Part shown: piece by piece, positions 1 through 9,704 of the stretch
How positions within the stretch are numbered: the stretch's first letter is position 1
How the letters are laid out: each line of letters begins with the position of its first letter
Assembly (NCBI GenBank): GCA_019420585.1
Contig: JAHZGX010000022.1
Location: 28,045 to 55,992 of the forward strand
Direction: 5' to 3'
Length of the DNA: 27,948 nucleotides
DNA from: Prevotellaceae bacterium
Lineage (GTDB): Bacteria > Bacteroidota > Bacteroidia > Bacteroidales > Bacteroidaceae
Position numbers and translations under genes: made by a program
Notes under the pieces: model-generated
What the model was told of the DNA's origin: nothing
What the model saw: only the letters and a program-made list of their open reading frames with translations
Databases searched by the model: none

Positions 1-406
1 GACTGAGGCCACTCACCCTGCAAGGGAGATGACACGCTATGAATACTGGATAGACAATTACGCCTACAAGGTTTCGGGAAGCATGGCGGGAAACACATTC
101 TGCGAGGACATTGACGTGAGCGGCCTGCATGAGGGAGCACACCTGCTGATGTTCCGCGCACAGGACGACCAAGGAAACTGGTCGGCACCAGTGGCACGCC
201 TGTTCATGAAGTACGGGACTGAGGCCACTCACCCTGCAAGGGAGATGACACGCTATGAATACTGGATAGACGATTACGCCAGCAAGGTTTCAGGAAGCAT
301 GGCGGGAAACATATTCAGTGCATACATCGACGTGAGCAACCTGAGTGACGGAGAACACCTGCTGGTGTTCCGTGCACAGGACGACCAGGGAAACTGGTCG
401 GCACCA
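1..406 (+). repeat. 216-base in-frame tandem duplication inside the first surface-protein gene
   Basis: Copy 1 begins at or before base 1 and copy 2 begins at 217; similarity in copy 2 runs to about 406. The first 50 or so bases of the two copies are almost identical at DNA level, including silent positions, so the duplication is recent or kept uniform by recombination. The unit is exactly 72 codons, so copy number can change without breaking the frame. More copies may lie upstream of the window. Confidence 0.9.
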
Positions 407-2065
407 ATCTTCCAGGTGTTTACGAGGCAGCCGTTTACCAGGATACCGCTAGATGAAGGAGACTGGAACATCATCGTCGGCATAAGAAACCAACTGGTAA
501 AGCAGGGGTGGGAAGAACCTTGGGATACCTCCCTCGGCATAGAAGAAGTATACTCTTTCAAGGGACTTGCTTTGCACGAAGGACATGTCATTGGAATAAA
601 CCTCTCGGGCAACCACCTGAAAGGTGACATACCCTGGGATGTGTTCAAGTTGCCATGTCTCACAAGCCTTGACCTTTCAGACAACGACTTTTCCGGAGAT
701 ATTGGCTCGGGCATGCAGATAGCCATGGAAACAGGTTCATGCCTCACAGACAGCCTAAAGACGGTGAACATCTCGAACAACAATCTCAGCGGAAACATAG
801 CCCTGTTTGCCAACAATTGCCCGGCACTGCAAATTCTTGATGCTTCACGCAACCGCATCTCTGAAGTGAGTCCCATGATTTCACCCAATGTCACGACACT
901 GAACCTGAGTTGGCAGGATATAGACAAAACCATAGATATAGATCTTGCCAGCCTAAATCCCGCTGCAACAATTGCGGAGATGCCCACCATACTGCTCTAT
1001 GACCACGAGAAACAGACGTACAGGCAGAACCTGAACCTGCTATGTACCGTTGCGGACATTGAGCATTACGACATAAACACCAGCCACGAATGGGGCATGA
1101 AATTTCAGTGCAGCAATGAAGCATGGAGCATTCCCGCGGTCTCACCCTGGCAGAATGAATACAATGGCGAAAGCGGAGACGTGCTCAACGTGATGAACCT
1201 GAAGACCAACAACACAAAGGAAGGCAACACGGTGAAGATGCGCCTGCACTTTGCCATGGGTGATGCCAATTTCACAGGAAACGTGGATGTGACCGACCTG
1301 CAGGCTATCATCTCGCGGATATTCGGCAACTATGGCAGCAAACCGTTCAACCATACGTCTGCCAATACGGTGAAGGACGATGTGCTGAACGTGCAGGACG
1401 TGGTGGGTGAGGTGAACCTGCTGCTTTCCAATGACGTTGCCGCCGCGCCGAGACACATGGCAAAGGCAACTGGCATCACAGGAGAATCCACCGCAGAAGC
1501 CTCAGTATATTGCAATGGAAACGAACTGAAGATATATACCTCTGTTCCCATTGCGGCATTCGACATCATTGTGGACAATGCATCTTCGTTGTCTGTGTGC
1601 GACGCGATTGCCAATCTGGGACTGACATGTGCGGTAAGGGAAACGGCAGCAGGCGCACATATAATAGGTTATTCACTTAACGGTGCCAGCCTGCCTGCAG
1701 GAGAAACGTCTGTAGCCTCATTCTGTGGCAATGATGCTGCCATACGGTATGCCGTACTGTCGGACAAGGAAGCAACCGCAATATCTGTAGACATCAATGC
1801 CATGCCCACATCAATACGAAGCACGGATATGGCTCCGCCAAGAATAGAGGCAGCCGACGGCAAACTATATGTCATTACCAACGGTTCCGGAAATGATGTC
1901 TCCTGGACTGTATCGGCACTTGACGGCAAAATCCTTGGCAAGGGTCTTATCCCGGGACGTACCTCCGGCAGAAATGTCATTGACTTGGATGCCGGTGCTA
2001 CCGTAATAGTGAAGTTAAAGTCGGACAACTTCAAGTTAACACGAAAAATAACAAGCACGAAATAA
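2..2065 (+). CDS. Surface protein with tandem repeats, LRR, dockerin-like and cohesin-like modules (5' partial)
   Basis: The reading frame is open to the window edge, so the true start lies upstream; residues here count from the Met at 29. It opens with two 72-residue repeats (YEYWID ... QDDQGNWSAP), a pattern seen in Bacteroidales surface proteins. Residues about 190-300 look like leucine-rich repeats (LTSLDLSDNDFSG, LKTVNISNNNLSG). Residues 411-467 look like a type I dockerin, with two Asp/Asn-rich loops each followed by a helix (GDANFTGNVDVTDL and a second copy ending in NVQDVVGEVNLLL). Residues about 491-590 resemble a degenerate cohesin-like beta domain. The last 75 residues end in a beta-rich, Lys/Arg-tailed segment like a weak T9SS type A sorting domain. 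The stop lies 2 bases before the next start, so the two genes are probably cotranscribed. No enzymatic domain is visible; a surface adhesion or scaffold role is inference. Confidence 0.8.
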   Translation, partial: TEATHPAREMTRYEYWIDNYAYKVSGSMAGNTFCEDIDVSGLHEGAHLLMFRAQDDQGNWSAPVARLFMKYGTEATHPAREMTRYEYWIDDYASKVSGSMAGNIFSAYIDVSNLSDGEHLLVFRAQDDQGNWSAPIFQVFTRQPFTRIPLDEGDWNIIVGIRNQLVKQGWEEPWDTSLGIEEVYSFKGLALHEGHVIGINLSGNHLKGDIPWDVFKLPCLTSLDLSDNDFSGDIGSGMQIAMETGSCLTDSLKTVNISNNNLSGNIALFANNCPALQILDASRNRISEVSPMISPNVTTLNLSWQDIDKTIDIDLASLNPAATIAEMPTILLYDHEKQTYRQNLNLLCTVADIEHYDINTSHEWGMKFQCSNEAWSIPAVSPWQNEYNGESGDVLNVMNLKTNNTKEGNTVKMRLHFAMGDANFTGNVDVTDLQAIISRIFGNYGSKPFNHTSANTVKDDVLNVQDVVGEVNLLLSNDVAAAPRHMAKATGITGESTAEASVYCNGNELKIYTSVPIAAFDIIVDNASSLSVCDAIANLGLTCAVRETAAGAHIIGYSLNGASLPAGETSVASFCGNDAAIRYAVLSDKEATAISVDINAMPTSIRSTDMAPPRIEAADGKLYVITNGSGNDVSWTVSALDGKILGKGLIPGRTSGRNVIDLDAGATVIVKLKSDNFKLTRKITSTK

Positions 2066-2067
2066 TC

Positions 2068-5000
2068 ATGGAAAGAACTATTCAGACTTTAAGAGTCTTG
2101 TCCCTCCTGCTGTTAGTCACGGCAGGGATACAGGCACAGGAGGTCAACAGACTTTTTGTGCCGGACATGACAGGCGTGGAAAATTCAACCATAACATTGC
2201 CGATAAACCTAAGCAACACAAATGCAGACATCGTAGCAATGCAGTTTGAACTGTCTGTGCCGCATAACGCAATGGTTCTCAACACATCCAAAGTGGTGTT
2301 GACCGACCGCAAGGATGACCACACACTTGCGCTCTCCTCTTTAGGTCTCGGGCGTTACAGGTTCATGGTCTATTCCCCTTCAAACAAGCCTTTCAAGGCA
2401 AACTCGGGCGAAGTGATTGAGATAAGTGCCACAATAGCAGACGCTGTAGACCACGATAAAGTGTTCCCGATAGAATTATCCAACGTGGTGCTCAGCAACT
2501 CAAAAGGCGACAACGTTGCAACAACGCCCCAGAACGGAACATTCTGCGTAAAGGCAGGTGTTGACTTTACCGTATCGGGCATAAGCGTTTCGCCCGCATC
2601 AGTAATGCCCGGTGACAGCATAGCAGTGTCATGGGCAGTAAAGAATGTCGGCGACATAGCCTCTACCGGCGGGTGGAGCGAGCGCATATACCTTGTTTCA
2701 CGTGACGGAACAGAGAAAAGCCTCGGGACATTCAATGGCGGAATGCAGTCGCTCGGTGCCGGCAGTATAGTTTCACGCAACACGACTATTGCAGTCCCGG
2801 AACTGCCCGGCATTGACGATGAAGTGAAAGTCAAAGTTACCATTGTGCCTAATTCCGGTTCCGGCGAGGGTGTTGCCTATCAGAAGAACAATACCGCAGA
2901 GACAAGCAGATACTCCCTGAATGTCGGGAAAAGGCTGACACTGGAACTTCCCGCTTCTGCAATAGAAGAAGGTGTGAAACCCTCGGTACGCTGCTGCCTG
3001 TCACGCAGTGGAAACTGGAAGGACACGCAGACCTTTACCCTAACCAAGACTTCAGGTGACAGCCGTCTTTCATTGCCCGATTCGGTGACCATAAGGAAAG
3101 GACAGTCAAGTGCGTATTTCTATATCACCGTGTCAGACAATGATGTCCAGGACGATGAATCCGTCTTTAACATTCAGGCTTCAGGCAACGGCTACGATCC
3201 TGTTTCTTCCACCCTGACCATTGAGGATGACGAACATCCGCAACTCACGCTGGAGACATCGAAGACTGATATCGCGGAAAGTGAGACATTCCAACTGACC
3301 GTAACAACGGGACGTGTATCAGATGAGCCTATTGTCGTGAGACTCGTATCAGAAAAGCCCAAGCGTTTCAGCCATCCCCCAACAATAACAATACCTGCCG
3401 GGAAAACATCGGCAACCGTTGACGTGACTGCTGTTGACAATGAAGAAGTTGAGTTGCTGACAAGCATAACGTTTAAAGTCTCTGCTGAGAAATATCAGAG
3501 TGGCGAATGTATCATCGTGCTTGAAGACAACGATTTGCCGGCAATAGACTTGACGCTTTCACCGATGGCGGTAAGCGAGTCTGCCGGCCCTACGGCTATT
3601 GTGGCGAAACTGCGCCGCATGACCAACACAGACAAGAAAATAACCATACACCTCAGTGATGATTCTAACGGTGACGTATACTATTCGTCCAAGAGCATTG
3701 TGCTAGACAAAGGAACTGAAGAAGCACAATTCTCATTGGGAATAATTGACAATGCCATTGTTGACGGTGACAGGCAAGTGAACATTACGGCAGCCGTATA
3801 TGTCTCTTCATGCAGTTGCTCGGCTTCAGGAACCAGTGTGGGTGCCGTAACAAAGACAATCGAAATAATTGATAATGACGGTCCCTCACTAAACGTGTCC
3901 TCATCCAAGTCTACATTGCTGGAAGGAAGCGAAGAAGGCATTATGCTTACCATTACACGGAACACAAGCACAGAAAGTCCCCTGTCCGTGAGCATCAGTT
4001 GCGACAATGACAATGGACTCTCATACGAACATAACGTAACTATTCCCGCTGGGGCAAAGTCCACCGATGTGAAAGTAAAGGCACAGGCCAATTCTTCTCC
4101 GGGCGACGACCGTACCTTAGTATTCACTGTTGAGACTGCCGACTTCTCAAAAGCCACATGCTGGGTGATGCTTACAGACCAAACATTGCCCGATGGACAG
4201 ATAGCAGACATCAGTGTATCTAAGAATGAAGTGGAAGTTGGCAACAGCATAGATGTCAGTATTACAATTTGCAACATGGGTGCTGCAGAGTTACCAGAGG
4301 TGACAAAAACAGGACTTTATATAAACAACAGTTCCGTTCCTGTAGCAACCCTATACACCCAGCAGCCTTTGGCTCCGGGCGAGCACGTGACGTTAAGTAA
4401 GACTATAACACTTCCTGCCAGCGTGGGCAAATATGAGATATACGCCGTGGTCAACGACGGACAATCTGTGAAGGAACTTCTGTATGTAAACAACACATCG
4501 AAGAGAATAACTGTCAAGACAACATCTCCTTTCAGTGCAACTGTCTCAACGGACAAGGCTGTCTACCAACAAGGAGAAGCCATACAGGTCAGCGGACGCG
4601 TATCAGGTAACGCCACAGCAGACACTGAAGTGGAAGTATATGTTATCAATGAAGGCTTGCGACAGACCATCAAGACTGCGACAGATGAAAGTGGCAAATT
4701 TATGACAACGTTCCAGCCATATTCGGCACAAATGGGTCACTTTATTGTCGGAGCATGCTATCCGGGAGAAGGCTTAAAGGAGGAAATGGCCTCATTTGAC
4801 ATTTATGGCCTAAGGCGTTCCTCCAACACAGCCATAACTTGCGACATCCTTATAGGTGAACCATTCCAGGGCAAATTCTCTTTGTCAAACCCAGGTGTAT
4901 TGCCTTTGAGCGGTGTGAAGACTACCGTCATATCAAAACCGGACAACTGTGACGTGGATATAACGGTTCCCGGTAGTGTATCTGGCGGAGGCAATATTGA

Positions 5001-8000
5001 CGTGGCTTATTCTTTGAAAGGAACGGCCATGTCTTCGGGTAATAGTTGGGAAGAGATAAAGGTCTTGATAGAAACAGCCGAAGGGCCGTCTGTGAATACC
5101 ACCTTATATTATTACTGCCGCACCCCGAAAGGACAACTGCAGGCAAGCATTCCGGAGATAAAAACCACAATGGTTAAGGATGCATCAAGGGACTATCCTT
5201 TCACCATAACAAATATAGGTAAGGGTGAGACTGGAAAGATAACCCTGTCTCTGCCAGAATGGATGAGTACGGCAACTCCTCGCGAGATGGCCTCATTGGC
5301 ACAAGAGGAAAGCGCAACAGTTATATTAAGGCTCACACCGACCGAGAATATGCAACTCAACGTTCCTGCTACAGGAACAATAAGCATAAACTGCGAGAAC
5401 GGTAATGGAATACCATTGAGATACTCTATCGAACCTGTTTCTGAAAGTACAGGAACACTGACCATAGACGTATGTGACGAGTACACATATTATACGGAGG
5501 AGGAACCTCATGTGGCAGGTGCACAGGTGCTTGTAAAACATCCTACAACAGGTGCCATCATATCTAAAGGTCTGACCGATGAAAATGGCCTTTATTCTAT
5601 TTCATTGCCAGAGGGATATTATACCATAAACGTGACTGCTGACAAGCATGATTCATACACCAACAATATTCTTATTGACCCAGAAACGGAGACAAGGGAA
5701 GTGGTTAATTTGAGTAAATCGTTTGTTGGCATCACATTCACTGTAGAAGAAACAGAGATGGAGGATCTCTATACTGTTGTTACAAATTATGTTTATGAGA
5801 CCAATGTCCCAGCACCGGTCGTTGTTGTAAGCCAGTCTGCAGAGGTTGACGGTGACAATATGGTTGACGGTGAGTCAAAACTCGTAAATTTGACCTTTAC
5901 AAACAATGGCTTGATAAGCGCCGAGAAATTTACACTTAGAAAGCCATCCTCCATTACGGGGTGGAATTTGGAATATCTTATAGATACAGATTCCATTGAT
6001 ATTGCTCCACAGCAAAGTTTCATAGTTCCTGTAAAGATAACAAAACTCTTGGAAGAAACTCCAAAATCATCAAAAGGAATAAGTAAAGTTTCAGCACAAG
6101 CATCTTCAAATACATCACCAATGTCCGCATGCATGGCAGGGTATGAATATTGGTATGCTCATAGATGTGGGAAAGCACTCAAGTCCGAAAAACATGCATA
6201 TAAAATGGCACTGAAAACTTGTGCCAACAGTGCCATTCTTAACGCATTGATGCAAGCGGTTTCAGAAGGAACGGGAGGTGGAGCAGGAAATGGAGGCGGC
6301 GGAACACCATCTCCTATACGCACAGATAATTCCCCCAAATACAAAGAAAGGGATAATACAGAAACTATAGACAGAGAACCGCTGATTTGTGATCCGGATG
6401 CAGTAAAGTGTGCAGACGAAATTATCAACAAATTGGCCAAGAATTATCCTGGAGTAGACCCATATATCGAGATTTTCAACGATGCCGCAGACAAGTGTGC
6501 GGAAAAAGCAGCCAATGGCGAGAAACCTGATGCAGGAGATGTGAAAGATCTTGCAGACGATCTGAAGGAAAAATACGATGACATGGTGGAAAGTATAATA
6601 GAAGGAGAAGAGGCTTCAAGTAAGTTAGAAGGCTTGGCGGAGGATGCAAAAGACATTATAGAAAGTTGTTTAGATTACTTCATGAAGCATTCAAACAAAA
6701 AAGCCAAGGCTCTTAATGATATTCCTGATTATAGCGTGGAATCAACTGTTGAAGCCTACGGAAACCAACTTCAGACATTAGACGCGCTCTTGTTGGAATA
6801 CTATGGAGATTATGTATGGTATAATGAACAAGATGCCAGTATAAACTTATTCTTCAACCATATCAAGTCTTTGAATGATGTAACGTATCTCAATGCAGAC
6901 AATCTAATGGATTACAAGCCAAAATCCGTATCAACAACACAATTCCTTCGTTTCATTGAACGGATGAATGGTACGAATCCAGATAACAGCATTGACTGGA
7001 ATAAGCAGCAGGAACGATGCGCATATATTCAACAATTAGAGAATGACGCGATAGACTTGGGCTACAATTCAATGAACGATATGTATCGTAAAAAGATTCA
7101 TGAGGTATATGATGACTTCTCCAATCCTTCAAGTAGTGTATGCTCAAAGGTAAAGTTGCAACTGTCACAGACGGTGACTATGACACGGCAGGCGTTCCGA
7201 GGCACCCTCACCGTATCAAATGGCAGTGTTGAAAATGCAATTAAGAATATAAGACTTGTTCTTAATATAAGAAATGAAGAAGGTGCAATAGCAACAAGTC
7301 ATGAATTCCAAGTTAACTTAGAAAAAATGACTGGTTTTGAAGGTGAAATGGATATGGCAAGTGGATGGTCGCTTACCCCCAAGGAGACAGGTGTGGCTTC
7401 AATCATGTTCATACCTACTAAATATGCAGCAGAGAAAGTCTCACAGGATTATTCATTTGGCGGAACACTATCTTACATCGATCCATATACTGGGCTAGAA
7501 GTTTCAAGAGAACTGTCTGCAACAACCCTCACCGTCAACCCATCACCCAACCTTGACATGACTTACTTCATGCAGCGTGACATCTGTGGTGACGACCCGC
7601 TCACGGAGGACATTGTGGAGCCAAGCAAACCTGCAGAGTTCGCACTCATTATAAATAATAAAGGCAATGGAGATGCAACGAACGTACGCATGGTGACAAA
7701 CCAACCGGAAATTGTGGAAAATGAAAAAGGACTGCACATAGACTTTGAGATGACCAGTTCGCAACTCAACGGCAAGGACAATACACTTGCACTGGGAGGA
7801 AGCGCGGCAACAGATTTCGGCACTATTCCGGCACATTCCACAGCGTATGCACAATGGTGGCTGCAAAGTTCGCTTCTCGGACATTTCACCGACTATGACG
7901 TTAAGGCGACGCACGTCACGAGTTATGGCAACGAAGACTTGTCGATGCTAGACAGCGTTACGATACATGAACTGATTCATGGATTTACCGTTGACGACAA

Positions 8001-8994
8001 GGCGGACTCCAAGGTGAGGGGCTTCCTCGTAAATGACATCGTTGATGCAGAAGATATGCCCGACATGGTCTACTTCACCAACGGCAAGCAAGAGGAGAAT
8101 GTGGCAATGGCATCCGTAAGCATGACACGCAACAGCGGAATGAAGTACTCTGTGACAATATTCCCGTCTGAGAATGGATGGAACTATGGTTCTGTTCCAG
8201 ACCTTACTGCAGGACGGCAGAAACTGGTATCGGTGGTGCGACAGAGTGATGGTAAGGAATTGCCGGCAGACAACTTTTGGCAGACCGACCGCACATTGCA
8301 TGACGGCAAGAATCCCTTATATGAGTACCGCCTGCATGCTATTGTGGAACTGGAAGGTGAAGAGACGTTCATCCTCACGTTTGAACCCAAACCGGAAACG
8401 GAATTGAAGGTAGAACGTTTCACCGGCATCCCGGAAGAAGTGGTCGTGCTTACCACACCGCTTACATCACTAGGTGTGGCATTCAACAAAGAGATAGAAG
8501 AAAAGACATTTACTGCCGATGACATAACTCTAAACTACCAAGGTGCAAAAGTGGATTTGACGCAGGCAACAATAACAAAAGTAGGTGACCGTGAGTTTTC
8601 CATCGGACTTGATGGTGCAACGCTTAAAAGCGGCTACTATGTGCTGACCGTACAGACGGCCGGTATTACCGATGCAGAAGGTTTTGCGGGTGCAACAGGC
8701 AAGAGTGTTTCCTGGTTGCAGGATGTGGACGAAACAGGTATTTCTGATAACCTTTCAAATAGCCATGACTTCTCCATACATCCGCTTCCGCTACATGACG
8801 TGATGTATATTGATGGCGACTTCAGTGTTATAGAGAAACTGGTTGTCTCGGATGTCAGTGGCTCCATGAGGATTAAAGAGAAGAAAGTTCTCCGTGGCTC
8901 TGCCATTGATGTAGCATCTTTGCCAACAGGCATATACATTGTGAGCGTGTTGACTGATAATGGAAAATTCATAAGGAAAGTCCTCAAGAAATAA
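2068..8994 (+). CDS. Giant T9SS-secreted multidomain surface protein (2308 aa)
   Basis: A signal peptide covers residues 1-23 (hydrophobic core LLLLVTAG, cleavage likely after IQA). Then come, in order: a cohesin-like domain (28-160); a CARDB-like domain (167-287); four Calx-beta-type repeats (about 290-708), three closing with Asp-rich turns such as EDDEHP, EDNDLP and DNDGP; a second CARDB-like domain (710-818); a macroglobulin-like beta domain (822-913); further Ig-like segments; a carboxypeptidase-regulatory-like domain (about 1128-1225); a segment with ETNVPAPVVVV; a Gly-rich linker (about 1400-1415); a helical Cys-containing region (about 1430-1690); beta-rich domains; and an Ig-like domain near 2120-2215. 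The last 75 residues form a good T9SS type A sorting domain (GDFSVIEKLVVSDVSG, LPTGIYIVSV, FIRKVLKK). It is therefore predicted to be exported and anchored on the cell surface. Its ligand or substrate cannot be told from sequence. It follows the previous gene by 2 bases. Confidence 0.9.
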   Translation: MERTIQTLRVLSLLLLVTAGIQAQEVNRLFVPDMTGVENSTITLPINLSNTNADIVAMQFELSVPHNAMVLNTSKVVLTDRKDDHTLALSSLGLGRYRFMVYSPSNKPFKANSGEVIEISATIADAVDHDKVFPIELSNVVLSNSKGDNVATTPQNGTFCVKAGVDFTVSGISVSPASVMPGDSIAVSWAVKNVGDIASTGGWSERIYLVSRDGTEKSLGTFNGGMQSLGAGSIVSRNTTIAVPELPGIDDEVKVKVTIVPNSGSGEGVAYQKNNTAETSRYSLNVGKRLTLELPASAIEEGVKPSVRCCLSRSGNWKDTQTFTLTKTSGDSRLSLPDSVTIRKGQSSAYFYITVSDNDVQDDESVFNIQASGNGYDPVSSTLTIEDDEHPQLTLETSKTDIAESETFQLTVTTGRVSDEPIVVRLVSEKPKRFSHPPTITIPAGKTSATVDVTAVDNEEVELLTSITFKVSAEKYQSGECIIVLEDNDLPAIDLTLSPMAVSESAGPTAIVAKLRRMTNTDKKITIHLSDDSNGDVYYSSKSIVLDKGTEEAQFSLGIIDNAIVDGDRQVNITAAVYVSSCSCSASGTSVGAVTKTIEIIDNDGPSLNVSSSKSTLLEGSEEGIMLTITRNTSTESPLSVSISCDNDNGLSYEHNVTIPAGAKSTDVKVKAQANSSPGDDRTLVFTVETADFSKATCWVMLTDQTLPDGQIADISVSKNEVEVGNSIDVSITICNMGAAELPEVTKTGLYINNSSVPVATLYTQQPLAPGEHVTLSKTITLPASVGKYEIYAVVNDGQSVKELLYVNNTSKRITVKTTSPFSATVSTDKAVYQQGEAIQVSGRVSGNATADTEVEVYVINEGLRQTIKTATDESGKFMTTFQPYSAQMGHFIVGACYPGEGLKEEMASFDIYGLRRSSNTAITCDILIGEPFQGKFSLSNPGVLPLSGVKTTVISKPDNCDVDITVPGSVSGGGNIDVAYSLKGTAMSSGNSWEEIKVLIETAEGPSVNTTLYYYCRTPKGQLQASIPEIKTTMVKDASRDYPFTITNIGKGETGKITLSLPEWMSTATPREMASLAQEESATVILRLTPTENMQLNVPATGTISINCENGNGIPLRYSIEPVSESTGTLTIDVCDEYTYYTEEEPHVAGAQVLVKHPTTGAIISKGLTDENGLYSISLPEGYYTINVTADKHDSYTNNILIDPETETREVVNLSKSFVGITFTVEETEMEDLYTVVTNYVYETNVPAPVVVVSQSAEVDGDNMVDGESKLVNLTFTNNGLISAEKFTLRKPSSITGWNLEYLIDTDSIDIAPQQSFIVPVKITKLLEETPKSSKGISKVSAQASSNTSPMSACMAGYEYWYAHRCGKALKSEKHAYKMALKTCANSAILNALMQAVSEGTGGGAGNGGGGTPSPIRTDNSPKYKERDNTETIDREPLICDPDAVKCADEIINKLAKNYPGVDPYIEIFNDAADKCAEKAANGEKPDAGDVKDLADDLKEKYDDMVESIIEGEEASSKLEGLAEDAKDIIESCLDYFMKHSNKKAKALNDIPDYSVESTVEAYGNQLQTLDALLLEYYGDYVWYNEQDASINLFFNHIKSLNDVTYLNADNLMDYKPKSVSTTQFLRFIERMNGTNPDNSIDWNKQQERCAYIQQLENDAIDLGYNSMNDMYRKKIHEVYDDFSNPSSSVCSKVKLQLSQTVTMTRQAFRGTLTVSNGSVENAIKNIRLVLNIRNEEGAIATSHEFQVNLEKMTGFEGEMDMASGWSLTPKETGVASIMFIPTKYAAEKVSQDYSFGGTLSYIDPYTGLEVSRELSATTLTVNPSPNLDMTYFMQRDICGDDPLTEDIVEPSKPAEFALIINNKGNGDATNVRMVTNQPEIVENEKGLHIDFEMTSSQLNGKDNTLALGGSAATDFGTIPAHSTAYAQWWLQSSLLGHFTDYDVKATHVTSYGNEDLSMLDSVTIHELIHGFTVDDKADSKVRGFLVNDIVDAEDMPDMVYFTNGKQEENVAMASVSMTRNSGMKYSVTIFPSENGWNYGSVPDLTAGRQKLVSVVRQSDGKELPADNFWQTDRTLHDGKNPLYEYRLHAIVELEGEETFILTFEPKPETELKVERFTGIPEEVVVLTTPLTSLGVAFNKEIEEKTFTADDITLNYQGAKVDLTQATITKVGDREFSIGLDGATLKSGYYVLTVQTAGITDAEGFAGATGKSVSWLQDVDETGISDNLSNSHDFSIHPLPLHDVMYIDGDFSVIEKLVVSDVSGSMRIKEKKVLRGSAIDVASLPTGIYIVSVLTDNGKFIRKVLKK

Positions 8995-9022
8995 CATACC
9001 GGTTCTTGATAATCATGTAAGA

Positions 9023-9055
9023 AATCCTCCTGTAGCAAATTGCTGCAGGAGGATT
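9023..9055 (+). terminator. Stem-loop after the giant surface-protein gene
   Basis: A 14-pair stem (AATCCTCCTGTAGC against GCTGCAGGAGGATT, one T-G pair) encloses the loop AAATT, 28 bases after the stop codon. No U-tract follows, so it may work as a bidirectional structure between convergent genes or as a 3' stabiliser, not a classic intrinsic terminator. Confidence 0.55.
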
Positions 9056-9127
9056 GTGGACAATGTCTCTACTTCTCACACAAGCACCCCTACCCTCCTC
9101 CATCATCATAGAACATTGCAATAGCCT

Positions 9128-9409
9128 TTATTTCTTAACAGGCACAAGAATATCATGATACTCCTCTGCTCTTTCCATCACTAACTTGACATAAGAGCAG
9201 AGGGGTATTATTTTCATATCATGGCTGCGTGCATAGTCTATGGCCGCATCTACAAGCATGCGCCCTATTCCGCGCCCCTTTACATAGGCATAAGTGTGTG
9301 TTATGGCCATGACACTCCCCGACATCTCATACTCGATAAGTCCGACAACCTTTCCGTCCTCCAGGGCACGGAAAATACATTCTGCGATATTGTGCTCAAT
9401 GTTTATCAT
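9128..9409 (-). CDS. Small GNAT-fold N-acetyltransferase-like protein (YjdJ type)
   Basis: The 93-residue protein matches the short one-domain GNAT subgroup. It has an N-terminal strand with NIAECIFRALEDGKVVGLIEYE, the acetyl-CoA pyrophosphate-binding loop RGIGRML preceded by a strand (ITHTYAYV), then a helix (LVDAAIDYARSHDMKIIPLCSYV) and a C-terminal helix. This length is normal for the subgroup, which lacks the first part of full GNAT domains. Substrates of this group are not known; transfer of an acetyl group to a small molecule or protein is the family expectation. The gene stands alone, convergent with the giant surface gene and separated from rplT by a terminator. Confidence 0.85.
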   Translation of the reverse strand: MINIEHNIAECIFRALEDGKVVGLIEYEMSGSVMAITHTYAYVKGRGIGRMLVDAAIDYARSHDMKIIPLCSYVKLVMERAEEYHDILVPVKK

Positions 9410-9450
9410 AATGTGTTGTTTACGTTACGCTAATAGTCATATAATACATG

Positions 9451-9458
9451 CAAATTTA
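9451..9458 (-). promoter_or_regulatory. Candidate -7 box for the GNAT gene
   Basis: On the minus strand this reads TAAATTTG, matching the Bacteroidota -7 consensus TAnnTTTG, 41 bases before the start codon. No clear TTTG is seen at the -33 position. The rest of 9459-9640 is AT-rich with no gene that I can see. Confidence 0.4.
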
Positions 9459-9640
9459 ATGTTTTCTTATAAATAAATGGTATACGGGGAAAATTGTATT
9501 TCGCAGTTAATCCTCATGTGCATGTTCGGCATAGCACCGCATATTAAGTCGAATTTAATGATTAAACAATCCATTGCCAGTGCAGAGAAATTGTTCTAAA
9601 ACGGCTGTCTGCACTGGTGCAGCGCAGACAACAGCATGAC

Positions 9641-9676
9641 AGAACAAAAAAGGAGCCATCGCGATGCAATGGCTCC
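9641..9676 (-). terminator. Intrinsic terminator of the thrS-infC-rpmI-rplT run
   Basis: On the minus strand an 8-pair perfect stem (GGAGCCAT / ATGGCTCC, 9-base loop) is followed directly by TTTTTTGTTC. It lies just past the rplT stop, so it ends the ribosomal operon. A second short inverted repeat (TGTCTGC / GCAGACA, 9606-9630) follows without a U-tract. Confidence 0.85.
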
Positions 9677-9704
9677 CCAACTTATGCAGGTTGTTATATA
9701 CTAC

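Noticed and set aside
9606..9630. Second terminator after rplT
   Set aside because: The 7-pair stem TGTCTGC/GCAGACA has no U-tract on either strand and follows an already strong terminator.
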